DNA from: Seison nebaliae
Taxonomy: Eukaryota > Rotifera > Pararotatoria > Seisonacea > Seisonidae
Assembly: GCA_023231475.1 (NCBI GenBank)
Contig: JALJEE010000800.1
Location: 1-52,928 of the forward strand
Reading direction: 5' to 3'
Length of the DNA stretch: 52,928 nucleotides
Made by a program: the position numbers and the translations under genes. This document shows positions 24,028 to 38,175 of the stretch, piece by piece (position 1 is the stretch's first letter; every line of letters begins with the position of its first letter). Below the pieces are notes generated by a model, which worked only from the letters and a program-made list of their open reading frames with translations, made no database searches and had not been told where the DNA came from.

Positions 24028-27000
24028 ATTCTCTTCCTCTTCTCTCATTCTTTCCCTCCCTTCTCCTCTTCCAATTTCTGCTTTTCTTTTCTAATCAACT
24101 TCTTCCTCATTCCAATATCCATTCACTTCCATCCATGTGTGGAGTGCATGATCCCATAGAAGAAAAGTTAAAATAAAAATATTCATTCTCCCAAATATCG
24201 ATTGATTTGACTTTTATTCGATATGTTGACGGGAAGTATACGAACTATCCCAATTACGTAATATCCTACTGGAATTTCATGATAACGAAGTCGCAAGTAT
24301 TATTGTTATCTAATTATTAATTAATCCACTTGGAAATCAGAGAATTTCGATTATCAAACTTGACTGCCATCGCACAAATTAAGGAATATGAAGATTTTTT
24401 GTAATTGAACACAATTGTATTTGCAAACAATTTTCGAGTATTTACTAATTCAATCATGTCAATTCTTGGCCAAGGCTTCCACATACTATTATCAGTAGTG
24501 AGACTGCTGTTGCTATTGAAACATTTCTTCGATTTATGCTAATTGGCATCGCGCCGATTCGAAGTTCATAGGTAAAATTCTCATCCATAAATGAATAGTT
24601 AAATCAGTCGAAAATTATTATGAATAGAAGGAGTTGCAATTGAGTTGAACTGGTCTTTAGATAAATGAAATGTTTCTCGTTAAATCATTTACTTTCCATT
24701 GAAAATCCATCAATTTCTTTCTCGTTCAAATCCTCTCGAAATGTTAACAGAATTAAATGACCATTCCTTACTTCAAATTCTGCTCATGAATAGTCATCAA
24801 ATCAAACGTCGTCATCCACTATCTTGGTTGAATGTCAACAGATTCTTCTTTTTCTTTTTCTCGTCTTCCAAACAACATTCTTCCATCTCAACCCACATAC
24901 CAATTGTATATTCGATGAATCGAATGGAATGGTTGTTTCATTTTTCAAGTTTTACAAATGAAGTATTTTAAAAGTTTCTTTAATTCTGTTTTTTTTGGGG
25001 GGAGGACATAGAAAATAATATTTCATTTGGAACTCGACAAAGTTGTTGTTTGGGGGTGTGGGAGAGATGGGAATGTTGTCGTTTGTTGGAAAGATTTTAA
25101 TTTGAGAATGAAAATCATGAGGAGGGTAGTCGAATGAAACTGTCGCGCAGACTGAACGATATTACCAAGTATATTATGTTAGATTAGCCTTCCTAATTAA
25201 ACACTGGGAATTATTTGGTAATCATAAGATGTCTGTTAGTTAGTGCTAGATATGACATATTATTAATGTGCTATTAGCTGGGAAAAGAAGTTGGGAGATA
25301 AGGAAGGAGATGTGGAATGGATGGAGGGATTCGAAGAGGAATGTCATTATTGTGGAAATGTTGATGGTAATGATAGAGAATGGATTTCAGTAGTTACTAG
25401 TCCAGATAGTACGCAAAATATTAGGGAAATTTTGTGTGTTGAATCGAAGCTAATAGGAAAATGATCTGTGTGTTTCTTTCTTTCATCTGATTCAATCATG
25501 TCATCCATTAACACTAATCGACGAAAAGGGCGGAATATCATAATGATCATAATTCTATGTACATCTTCAATTGGACGAGATATAGAAGTGTAATTGCCTT
25601 TTAATAGCGACGAGTGAGAAGAAATAATAAAATTTTCTTTAAGGAACAAACCAATTCTTTTCTTCGATTTACTTCATCCAAATGCGAATTCTCAACATGA
25701 CATTGATCACGGACGTATGTACTGCACCAACATGTAGGCTCGATAACAATCTCTTAATTTATTTCTCCCAACTTACAGTTCTATTCATTCTTCACAATTC
25801 TGTCCTTTCTAGTCAATCCGCTCCACTATCACCACCAAATCCAAAACTTGACTGGTGCACAATCTATATTCGATGCATATTCTTTGCACATTTATGACAG
25901 TTTCAATTAATGATGTTCCCCATGCATATATCGACATATCTATCAATCTTCTGATATTCATACAATTTTATTGTCTTCTATATCAATCTCCTCCTACATC
26001 ACCTCCTGCAACTCTCAGTCTCTCCCGCCGACTCCCTTTTCCACTTTCAAATTATTCAACTATTCAAATTCAGTGTTCTTGGTTCTTGGGAACTCTTAAG
26101 CTAAATGATATTTAATTACTTCAAAGTGCACACATGCATTCATTCACATTATAATTATTCGATCTTTATCTCCTTTACAATTCCGTTGTGTCAGTTTGTG
26201 GAATCTCGTTCTATATCGATCTCCTTCATAGTATCACCAATTAACAAAACAAGTTCGCCTTCTTTTCATTCACGTCGTGGCGACACCTGTTGAAAGTTCA
26301 TTAAACATTCCAAAACAATTTGGTTTTTTGTTTCAAGAGAACACGAAAATTTCCGTCAAGTAATTCTCGTGTATTTTATTTGAATAAAAATTAAATAATC
26401 TAATTAAAATTTAAAGAATCAACTGAATAGTGTGATCGAAGTTTTATTTGGTTGTTCGTTAAATCTTCTCCCCAATGGCACTGACTCAGTAACTAATTGA
26501 AGGAGAATCGAATTAATTGTTTTAGAAAAATAATAAGATATCGATCAGTGATGGAAATCGATTTATTTGCTTATTTATCCTGAGACGAATTGAGAGAATG
26601 GGCCCGCTACAATGTTGTGAGATATAGATAATTACTTTTTCTATTTTATTTCCGACTTAAACTTACAATTACTTGTACATTACGTATTTCATCATCGTAA
26701 TGATGAGATGCTTTACCAAATAATTAAATATCTATCAACGTTTATTGATAAATAGATTCGTCATTATTACTTCTCCATATCTACATTCTTTCCATTCTAC
26801 ATTTGCTTTCATGAAAATCCTTTTTTCCTTTTTTTACCGTTATTATTATCCTTAATCATTTCCCATTGTACATTGAAGAGTGCACATCGTTTGCACTAAA
26901 CGTTTATAAAGTTGCACTAATTAGATTAACGGAGGAGGAAGAGGAAGAATGGATGAAGAACGAACAGCCGTAAAATGATGGAACACATAAATGATGAGAT

Positions 27001-28007
27001 GATTCTACATCGATCTAATAGTTTTATAAATAACATTTTCTTATGTCTCAATTTCTTACTCAATAATAGAAGTGTCATTTCTATATCACATTCTCTTTGA
27101 GATCGTATGGTGAAACAAATATATTTCTTTCGTTCTTTCTTTCTTCTTTTTTTCCTATCAACCAGTTTCATTACTATGAAAATGAGAATTATAAATGGAA
27201 AAATGAAATATTATCGTTCGGATAAGGGAAACATAAAGTAATTCTCTTCTCATTCATAGTATCATCCCACATGCAATATTATTGCAATTGTTCTTAAATA
27301 AATCCATTAATTCTCATTCCCAAACATCGTTCGAGAAGAGTTCTTTCTTTCTAGTGGTTTGTGTTTAACAAAAACTTTCCTTTCAACAAATTCGTTAAGT
27401 CCACGATTCAAATCGACATTCTTCAACTGCGGTCATTAAACAAATTTGATCATGTCTTTCTCGTGAAGTTCGGTGGAGAATAAAGTAACAACTATAAAAT
27501 GTGTATAGGGTTTCCAACTGAAATTATATTATAGAAATTATTTTGCAATTTTAGTTGATGTTAGGAATAAGTTTAAAGTTTTCACTTAACAATTTTAGCA
27601 GAAGGTGAGTATATGAGTTAGCAGATATCTGGAATACCTTTCTTTGTCAAGATGGTGAAAGAGATGGTTTAATCATTTTACCAAAGTTTATTGCAACAGA
27701 TCTGTTACTAAAAATAATTATTTAGGTTTCAACTTACAGGTTTCAACTGCATTATAAAGCGTAGTCTCTTTCCAGGGCCATAGTCGACCGAATTTTAAGT
27801 GCATGTCGATGTGTCTGTATGTGCCTCATCTGTGTAGTTTGCACTCATGGTTTTTGGTGATTATGTGGAGACAGGACGTACATATATCGAATGAATGAAT
27901 GGGTATCATCGATAAAGCAAAAGTATTTATTTGTTCGTTTGTCTTCCAAAAGATATGAGATATATTATGTAATATTGCTTTTTCTGATATTTGGTGAATG
28001 TGTTCGT

Positions 28008-28041
28008 GTGTGTGTGTGTGTGTGTTTGTGTGTTTGTGTGT
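28008..28041. repeat. (GT)n microsatellite
   Basis: A GT-dinucleotide run with a few T insertions, in the gene-free region upstream of junctophilin. Confidence 0.9.
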
Positions 28042-28869
28042 GGATGGTAGGGGAGATGAAGGGGAGATCGATAAAAATAATTAAGAATCTTTCAACTAGT
28101 CTGTCCGCATATGTAGAAAACGTTCGGAAACATACGAACGCTATCAGCAGCAGAAAAGACGATTTGAGGGAAAAGTTAAAACTTGAATCGGATGTAGATG
28201 AATAGTGTGAGCGAGTGAATATAACAACAATGAGGATGATGTATTGGGATGGAGAAGCGGATAGAGATCAGAAGACGAAGGAATTGAAAGATATGTTATG
28301 TACATCATGGAATTTCCTTTTCTCCTTTGGTGTTCTTTCCCTCTTTTGTAAGTTTTATGTTTTTTCGGGGAGAAGAAGTGAGTGATCATGACAAAATCAG
28401 TTTAGTCATACCTTATCCCATTTGACTGGAAAGATATGAATAGTGGGAAAGGATGTTTTCAAATGAAATAGAGAAAATATTTTTCATCCATAACAAATAC
28501 TATAAATATAAAAATGTAACTATTATTATGTTGCTGATGGTAATGATGATCATGATTGAATATTACCTATTTCTGTTCTTTTATATATTAATGTTTCTTT
28601 CTCCATCTTTCTGATTATTATTGAATTTTTCTCCTTCTAATAATTATTATTACTTCATCTGTATTGATTATGCATAGGAATTCCCTTCTACTTCTCCTTT
28701 TTCATCATTTTCTTCTTCCATTTCTTTCCTTCAACTACACATCACTTCCATTCCCATTCGCCCCTTCCACTTCCACAATTAGAAGATATTATATTTAATA
28801 ATTTCATTTTTTATCATTCTTCCTCTTTCCTTCATCTTTCATCTCTATTCGTATATCTGTGGTGAATTG

Positions 28870-28975
28870 TCGGGTCTAGTCTAGCTCAATTACGACTTAA
28901 CTGGTTAGCTAGTTAACTAGACCTAGTAGATTTTGAGCTGAGCTTAGTTAAGTTAACTGACTAACTAGTTTGGTG
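28870..28975. repeat. Cluster of CTAG/GTTAAC palindromes
   Basis: A 12-bp perfect palindrome CTAGTTAACTAG sits at 28909-28920. It is surrounded by several related pieces, such as AACTGGTTAGCTAG, AGTTAAGTTAACTGAC and TAACTAGTT. The density of CTAG and TTAAC units within about 100 bp stands out from the flanks. No function is assigned. Confidence 0.5.
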
Positions 28976-29409
28976 TGGAATCTCTTTTCATTGTTATCGT
29001 TTAGTAGAAGTGTTGATGATGATTTAGATGATGATGATGATGAGATTTATTTTTGTTGTTATCGTTATTGTTACGAAAAGAACGTCTGCTATTCCGCTAT
29101 TGATTATTGCGTCGTTATAATCATCATTATTGTTATTGTTATTAACATCAGTATTATGATTATAATCGTCTTTCACAGAAATAAGATTAACTGACATTGA
29201 GTAGAAAGAGTAAGCGTCATTATCTCGTTATCTCATCTTCGGATAGTTATGTTGATTGTACTGATGATTTAACTTATTATCATTAGGCTGATCTCCTAAA
29301 CTAAATTAAATTTGTACTAAGAACGAAATTTATTGAATTAAAATCTTTTTCTTCTTCTTCCACCTCACCATCTCCCTCGCACATGTTCTATGCGCTTCGG
29401 ATTTTATAG

Positions 29410-32400
29410 GATAATTGTAAAAAGAAAACGTCGTTCATTCATCAACAGTCGACAGCATGCAGTCACTGTGATACGATCGTCGAGCGTTGTCAGGCGCCCG
29501 GCTCCAAGTCATCAGACGTCAGTGCTCCAGGTTTGAATAGACAGAGAAAGAAACGTCGATTCGCTTTCACTGCTGAAGACGAAGAGAATTTTGGAGAAGA
29601 ATTGGTCGACGACTCGGACCATTTTCATTCAAATTCATTTAAACAACTTTTCATCTATCATTCATCGACACCGAACCTATCTCAACACAATAACCATCAT
29701 CCATCTCAGCAACGACAATCAGTAAGCAACTCCCATAAAAACAAGAGCGAGTCGGGCGCCAAATCATTAATTTCTGGATTAAAACCATCAAAATTATTCG
29801 ACTCGCTCACCAAATTAACCGTTCGACAAACTCACCACAAACTCATCGGACGAGGAAGACGCATATTCAAGCGAGCCAAATCGAGAACAAGTGCACGGAC
29901 TCATCGATCCATCGATTTCAGCGATCTTCAAGTCAGCAGTTCATCGTCAACCATTTCCTCTTTCTGTCCATCGATTGATGATCAGAAACATTTAGAGAAT
30001 CCAGATAATTCTTCCTTCTCTTCCACAACACCAACAACAACATCACCACCACCACCAATTGGACGAGCATTTTTATCTAAACAATCGACAAGTGAATTTA
30101 ATTTGAGTAGTCAAAGATTCGATTATCGAAATAAACGTCGTCGTCTTTCTACGTTTTTATTGGAAGCAGTTGCTCAATCATTAGACGAAAGTGAATATTC
30201 ATCTCATCAGAGTAAATCAGTCGAATTAGATACACATCTCATTCATCCACCTATTAGTGAGAAGAAGTCAAAGAAGAATTTGTCGAGTGACGGACATTTA
30301 TTTCGAAAGAAAGATTCGAAAAGTTGGAAAGATTTTTTGAAGAGAAAAAATTCTTCAGAAGAATCCAAAGACGGTTCATCGTCATCGAAAAAAAAATTAA
30401 AACGACAGAAACGATTAAAGAAGAATGATAATGAAAGTTTGGAAGTCGAACAATTAGATTCGACTTATCTCTCAACACTTTATTCCAAACGATTATCACA
30501 AGCCTCAACTGCCAAATCATTGGAAGTGATAGAAGAACTTCATCGATTGAAACCATCGTCACAATCAGTTCGAGTATTAGAGAATAGTAAGAAGCGATTA
30601 GAAGAGGAAGAAGAAGAAGAAGACGATTTGATAGAGAAGAAAAAGAATGAGAAGAAGATAATTGATGATATTCCACCGTTACCAACACATCAGAAACGAA
30701 AGAAAACAAATTCCACAAGTAAATCGAATGATGAGAACGTCGTCAATAAAAATTCTTCATATCAAAATAATTTACAACGAAAAATTCAAGAGAAATATCA
30801 AGAGCAACTGTTGAGAAGTCGACGGATCGAAGAGGAAGATAATCGATTTCATAAATCGGTCGGTGGCAAACATCAGACAAAGTCGTTTGATACAGTCGAT
30901 TATTATTTGAAAGAGAATGAGAACTTGAAGAAACGTCTGAATTTTGCCGAAGAATTAATCAAATATAAAATCATCTCTTTACCTGACAATCTTCCGCAAC
31001 ATTCGATGACGACTCGAGGTGGTCGATTCGATTTCGACGATGGTGGCTGTTATGCCGGTGGTTGGGATGATGGCAAAGCACATGGACATGGAATGTGCAC
31101 TGGACCGAAAGGTCAAGGAGAATATACTGGTAGCTGGCAATATGGTTATGAGATCAGTGGCACTTATATTTGGACGAATGGAAATGTTTATGAAGGTCAA
31201 TGGCATTATGGAAAGCGACATGGTCTTGGCGTTGAGCGCAAAGGTCAATGGACGTATAAAGGTGAATGGATGCAAGGATTTAAAGGTCGTTATGGAGTGA
31301 GAGCGAGTGAAGCTGGAGCGAAATATGAAGGTACATGGGCGAATGGTTTACAAGATGGTTTCGGTCTCGAAACTTATGCTGATGGTGGAACATATGTTGG
31401 TCAATTACTTCAAGGAATGCGACATGGTTATGGTGTGAGAACATCTGTTCCATTTGGAGTAGCTATTCTCTATCATGCTAGATCATCAGGACCGACGAGA
31501 TCTTTATCTCCGCCATCAATGCCGAGTGGTGGAGGAATGGATGGTGGTATCGGTTTTGGTCAACAATCATCATCTCATAATTTATATGGATCATCAGGTG
31601 AACAAGATTCACGTGAGAAGATTATGAGAGAAAGAGAGAGGAAGATGGAAGAGCAACGTGGTGGTTTCGTTTTACGAGGAATTAGTCTTCCCTCATCAAT
31701 CCCGGTTAGTGCAAATACACTCAACAAACGTTCATTGAGAGGACTGAGTGTTGGTGCGAGTCAACGTGCTGTCTCTCCAGCTACCACAGCTGATTCACAA
31801 TATAGTCAACGAAGTGGCAACCAAAGTGGCGGTGGTAGTTCATTAAAGAGAGCTTTCCTCCGTCTTCGTAAACAGAAAAGTACCAGTGACATTGATGATG
31901 TTCGTATGAGTGAAACGAATAAATCGAAAAAACCGTTGAGATCTATCATCTCTTCCCAATCTAACACACGAGCTACAACTCCAGCAGATGAATGGCGAAA
32001 ACGACGTTCGAGATCACCTTTAGCTCTTCTCCAACGTGCCAAATCGAGAACTCCAGGAATCAACATCTCTTCGACATCGGCCGCTGGCATTGCCATGACA
32101 ACGATAGATGACAGTGGCAGTTTTATTAGTCAAGAGGAAACGATCGAATCGAATGCAGTCGAGACATATAGTGGCGAATGGAAACAAGATAAACGATGTG
32201 GTTATGGCATTGCCGAACGGACTGATGGCATCAAATATTGTGGAGAATGGTTGAATAATAAGAAGCATGGTTATGGAGTCACGACTTTCAAAGACGGTTC
32301 CACTGAAGAAGGCAAATATAAAATGAATGTTCTTGTGACTGATACGAAGAGGATGCATCGTCTTTTCGTTTTGAGATCGAATAAAGTGAAAGAAAGAACA

Positions 32401-33614
32401 GAAGTTGCAATGAAAGCAGCTAACCGAGTATCTCAGGTAGCACATCAAAAAGCAGAAATTGCAATGGCAAGGTTCAAATATTATTATTATTATTATTGTC
32501 TAATATATTAAATTTATTCTTTTATAATTTTCAACATTTTTCTCTCAATTCCATTTTCAGAGCGGCCAATGCTCGTATCAAAGCAGAACAAGCGACAGCA
32601 GCTGCTGAACAAGCACGAATCGACTCAGCTATTGCTCGACACAAAGCGAAGGAAGTAGCGCCAGATCTCAAACAATCAGGTTAAACTTCTCAAAATTCTT
32701 TGCTTGTTCTCTATTGGTTTTTAATCATCGCTACGAATAACTAATAATTATGTTTTTAACTAATAAGATAATTTTGATGCTTCAAAAAGACGTCATAAAT
32801 TGATGGAAAACCGTTATTTAGAATCATTACTTTTTCTTCAAATTATCTTTCGCTTTCGCTTCTTTCCGCTTTTCTATTCACCATAAAAAATAATGCTTCT
32901 ATATAATGCGTGAATATTAATGATAATGATAATAATAATAATAATCATAATCATAATAATAATATCTATGAAAATGACGAACTGATTTGCTGGAGAGATT
33001 ATTGGTGGAAATAACAGCTTCTGAGAAAGAGTGTAGTGAACTGAGCTTTGTTTCAATGAAAAGACAGAGAAGTGAAATGGAGAAAAAGATAGAAAACTCT
33101 AAATTGAAATTTATTCGTTACAATTGAATAGGTAAAGATATTCTTGAAAGAATGGGCATTCCAATGATGACGATGGATGATGTGGAAAAACAAAATAAGT
33201 TGCCAAACATCTCATCTTTGTTGACTGATATCGTATCACCATCGACATCATCTCATCTTAATACGAACATCTCTTCCATCCAACAACAGCAACAACAACA
33301 GAATTTGTTGAAAGAGATTCTCCTTCAACAACATCAACTGCAGCAGCAGCAACGGAAGTTGCAAAGTCAAGTGAACGATGGAATTGTTCAAAATCGATTT
33401 TCGACGACTGTAACAACGATAGCAACGTCAACAATTTCCTTTTCACATCCAAGTTCATTCACTTTCTCACTCATATTAGTCACAGCACATAATGTTGTCG
33501 TCATTTGTACGAGTCATGAAAAAAAAATGATTGATTTGCGAAAGAATCAACAGGAAATTTTCACGTGAAAATTAGTTCTAAAAAATGATTTTCTTTTTGT
33601 CTGTTCTTCTTCTT

Positions 33615-33645
<31 letters not shown>

Positions 33646-34368
33646 TATGGAGATTAGTCTTCTCCCCTTCGATTCTCCACATCTATCATACTCAAAGAGA
33701 AAGTGTGAGAAGGAGATAGTTGTCTTGAAAATTGAAAAAGAAAAACTTCCATTTAATTTCCATTAGATGAAACCATTGTTTCCTTCACTTCTCACTATCA
33801 ATTCTATAATTTTCTCCTCCTCCTGTCCAAGAAATTCATATCGAAAGAACTATTTTTTTCTTTTGTCCGATATTTTGTCACTTCACATTGTTATTTCACA
33901 TTTTTGACAAAACTTTTTTTTTCCACAACTTTCTTCACAACTTCTTTTTCTTTTTCGTTTTTCAAGGTGTTCCAATGTCGGAGGCTGGAGGCAATCTTAC
34001 GACGCAATTTTCTATGAATTCCATGCAACAGTCAGATTCTCATCAACAACCATCAGCATTCTCCACACCACCGAACAATGTGCAACAATATGGATTGTTA
34101 CCACAACCGTCACCGATAAACATATCGTTACCACCATCATCTATCGTATCATCCGGTCTACCTAATGGAACGACCACAACAACAATTCATACATCTCTAA
34201 GTCCGTCGATGTTGACGCCAACCACATCGATTGTTGGACAAACATTATTTCCATATACTTCTCATCCGCAACATTCACAAGATGCGGATAGCGCCATCGT
34301 CACATCATCGACTGATGATAATTGTATATTGAATTCATTGAGGAATGATCATCATCATCACCATCATC

Positions 34369-34399
<31 letters not shown>

Positions 34400-36828
34400 T
34401 CATCATCATCAAAATAATAATAATAATACATATCAATCGAATTATCCGTATCATCAGCAACAACAACAACAACAACATGGTAATTTAGATTATGATCCGA
34501 ATTCAACAACGTCAAACGTATTTGGTCGTCGACCGACGTTGAGACGATCGAAACGTCTACCGAATGATGGAGTTGATTCGTCGATGAGAAATGACATGAA
34601 ATCGAATGAGGAACATCAATTCAATTTGCAGTTGTTGGAGGTAGCGAGAGAAGTATCAATACCAAGGAGACAATCGATGCCAAGCGTTCCGAAAGATATG
34701 GCGAATAGAAGATATCATTCCGTTCTTCGTTCGCCAACAACATCAACTGGAAAGCAGATGGTGAAGGATATTGGACGAAGTGCGAGTGTCAATCCACAAA
34801 AACTAATTAATGAACATCATGCATTATCACCCGATCATTTGTCTCATTATAATGTGGCGCCATTCACTCCAAACAATGAGAATGGTAATGCCAATTCGGA
34901 AGAACAACAACTTTCACAGACACAATTGAATTTGATGTGTGTGAATACATCGAACACGAATCTCACACAGAATAACAGACATCAATCCATATCACCTCGA
35001 GATTATATCGAGGACCCGTACGGTAGTGTACATGTCAGCCATATGCCATATATTCCATTACGGCCGACACTTCTGCCCAAGCACTATGAGAGATCGACTG
35101 ATAAAAAGAAATTTGTTCGTTCGCAATTGTCGGAAACGAACGAATCGACCGATTATCTACTTAGACATCGTTCGAAATTGGAACAAACATCCGAACAAAA
35201 CTATTCCCCATTTAGTAGTAGTGGAAATGCCAAATTGAACGACGTAAGATTTGGTGCCGACGGTCTTCCTCTTATCGTCGATGCGAAACGCAATAGTTTG
35301 CCAAGTATAAAGGAAGCACTGAAGAGTACCAATGGTTTACAAATAATTCTCTTATTTTCATTATCATTCTCTCTTTCTTAGTTATGTCGAGAGATCAAGT
35401 TTATTTATTAAGTTCTAAACGACGTGAAGAATTACGTCAACGAAGAAGAACAGATGAGTATTCATTTGCAAATATTCTTCATTCAATCGGTAGAACTGTT
35501 GTTGTTAGTTCTTCTTTTAATTTACCTCTTTTTTACTCTTGAGAATTATCGAAAATTATCGAGAGAATTCTCGTTTTTTTTGTTTTCTATTCTAATTTAA
35601 TTCTGTTTGTTTCTTTCTATTGAACCTTCGAATTCTCACACCCTAAATTGAAACTAACCATGAAATGTTTGTCGATTGATGGAAATGAATAGTTAACTGA
35701 CACGATCTCATCTCTACCCAAAACGAATGGAATGAATGAGAAGAAGAAGATCGATAAGAATTCTCTAATTGCCACAACTAGTCGTACTAATTCGGATAAG
35801 AAAAGCTTATCGAAACATTCATTGAATATTAACAATTATTTCAATTATAATGTTCATTGTAATAATAACAACAACAATAACAATAGTAGTAGTCATCATC
35901 ATCATTGTGGTAAGAGTAAGACGACGGGAAATAATGGAAATAGTCCGGTGAATTATGAGAGTATTGAAAAGTTGTTGAGATCGAATTTGATGGAAGAGAC
36001 AAGAGATGTTAAGAAGAGAAAGAAGAAAAATGATTCATCGAATCAACGTCATTGTTCGGTGTGTGCTCATTCGGTGGAGCGACACAATCAAATAATTTTG
36101 AAAGATGTGGATAATTTCACTCAGTTCGTGAAAATTCTTTTAGAAAAACATCTGAATGAGAATGAAATGAAATTTCTCCTCAATAAATTATCTTCCAATT
36201 CTTCACAAACGTCCGATCAATTGTCTCATAATTCACCGTTCGTTCTTTCGTCTAATACTCACAACTCCACATCATCACCTCGAATATCGACAGGAATGAC
36301 AGAACTACTCCCTGACATGTCAGCACGATCAAGCACATTACCAAATACAACGACAACAAATACCACATCGTCAACTGATGGGAAGTTGATGGAATTTTCA
36401 GATGAAAAATTTCAGATATCGAACGAAACTGATAAGACTAAGACTAATTGTAAATCATCCAACTTTCCATTTATCGAGTTCAATCGGAATAGTTCGAATG
36501 ATGATAATATTTGCACATACCTCATGAGCCGTTCTAAGGATCGATCGAATATTCGTCATTGTACAAACAGGAATGATTGCTACTACAAATTGCAGAAGCA
36601 GCGATCTACTTTATACTCCACAACAAAACATATCGATTCCGATAATTCTCTTCCAAATATTCCCATGGAAATTTCTTCAACTAATAAAACTTCTTTACAT
36701 CCAACAACAACAACAACAACAAAAGCAATAACAACCACTTTAACAACAACAACAACAACAACAACGATATCCTCATCATTCACTACGATCTCATCCACAT
36801 CATCATCATCATCATCGACATCATTGTC

Positions 36829-36891
<63 letters not shown>

Positions 36892-37075
36892 TATCGAAGT
36901 GACAATACAGGAACAATTGATCTCAAAATCTAAATCGTCTGATGGTGTTGCCACTTTAGTTACAGGAAATTGTACAGAATTACGTTGTCGGCAAAAGTCA
37001 AATAAAGTGGTAGTGGAAAATAAATTTAATTCTTCAGAAAACAACACCAACAACACCAATACCAATAACACAAAC

Positions 37076-37112
<37 letters not shown>

Positions 37113-37668
37113 GTAAAGTGAAAGATGATAAGATAAAAGAAGAAATAATTGGAGAAGTGACGAGAAAGAATTTGAAGGATAAATGTCAAACATCAGAATT
37201 GGATAGGGAGAAAGAAGAAAAGAAGGAATTGAAAGATGACGATTCATCGTTTCCCCTACGACAAAGCACGACATCCACCCAAACCGATTCGATGATGTTT
37301 TATGTTGACGTTCCGTTAATTATGGTTGGCTATATGATCCCTTTCTCCTAATATTCATGTTTGTTATCTAATCTCTTCATTATTTTATGGTTTTCTTTCT
37401 TCTCTTCACCATTTCTTCTAATTTGCCTGTCCTTTTGTCTCCCTCCCTCCATCACTTCTCCCCTCCTTATCTCTTTCATTCACCCATTATAAGTGTCCAT
37501 TTTTGAGTTTTGGGTTTTTTCACCTGACACCCAACAATTATTCCATCATCTCATGTCTCATCTTCATATTACAATTTTCAGGTTTGGTGTAAACGACGAC
37601 AATTTATTATTCTACTTGTTACAATCAACATAGCTTTACTGCTAGCCTTCATTCATCTACTCAAATAA
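29410..37668 (+). CDS. JPH: Junctophilin with large N-terminal and internal low-complexity extensions
   Basis: Exons: 29410(?)..32471, 32561..32679, 33132..33452, 33967..35334, 35382..35497, 35693..37324 and 37582..37668. The canonical junctophilin start is the ATG at 31006 ([14 protein letters not shown]...). From there the protein is about 1702 aa, against 600-800 in typical junctophilins. MORN repeats follow ([42 protein letters not shown]), with two more near 32163-32300 after a linker. Then come the Ala/Glu helix ([19 protein letters not shown]), long Gln/His/Asn/Ser/Thr tracts, and a C-terminal anchor ([24 protein letters not shown]) on a 28-aa last exon. In the family the MORN part binds plasma membrane and the anchor sits in ER, bridging the two for Ca2+ signalling. 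An open frame runs upstream from 31006 to 29410 with no in-frame ATG. Either an upstream exon supplies a start, or it is untranslated. The third donor (33453) and the 5' end are the least certain points. Confidence 0.9.
33605..33645. repeat. (CTT)n microsatellite in junctophilin intron
   Basis: About 13 TTC/CTT units inside the 514-bp third intron of the junctophilin gene as modelled here. Confidence 0.9.
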
Positions 37669-37705
37669 ACTCAAGTACCATTTCCTTCAAACAACAAAAA
37701 CAACA

Positions 37706-37755
37706 ACCAACCAACCAACCAACCAACCAACCAACCAACCAACCAACCAACCAAT
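37706..37755. repeat. (CCAA)n microsatellite
   Basis: About 12 tetranucleotide CCAA units just after the junctophilin stop codon, so likely within its 3' UTR. Confidence 0.92.
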
Positions 37756-38119
37756 TTATGTCATTTACGGAATACGATTAATCGATTCACATCTACTTCA
37801 ATTCTTTTACTGTTAATTATTAATTTATATATTCTCACCACAACCAACCAACTAACCAACCAACGAACCACAACAATAACAACAACATTATCATAAATGT
37901 CCCTTCTATTTCTATTCTATTCTTTCCTTTTACCTATGTCTTTCACCCGTTCATCATCGTCATCATCAAAACGAACAATATATCAATCCAACTCCATCTT
38001 CTTCCTTCATTCTCCATCTCATTCTTTATTCATCCTCCTCTCCTTGTTGTTGTTGTTGTCGTCGTCGACGGTGATGATGATGATGATTATTATTATTATA
38101 ATTACATCTCTCATCCACC

Positions 38120-38175
38120 CACACACACACATACACACACACACACTCATACACATATATACACACAAACACACA
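38120..38175. repeat. (CA)n microsatellite
   Basis: An interrupted CA run in the spacer between junctophilin and Pasha. Confidence 0.9.

Larger units (their letters stand above)
17959..29409. other. Large gene-free region
   Basis: About 11.4 kb in which I see no credible exon, RNA gene or mobile-element protein. ORFs here are short and mostly microsatellite translations or of random composition. The region holds many simple repeats: AAG near 19092-19113, TAG near 19872-19902, ACT near 21286-21302, CTT at 23826-23878, ATC at 23990-24027 and GT near 28008-28041. It also has a palindrome cluster at 28870-28975. It lies upstream of junctophilin and downstream of the cadherin, so enhancers or untranslated 5' exons of junctophilin may be here. 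Confidence 0.55.

Noticed and set aside
36583-37077. Poly-Asp and poly-Val ORF on the minus strand
   Set aside because: It is the antisense shadow of the Ser and Thr tracts of junctophilin.
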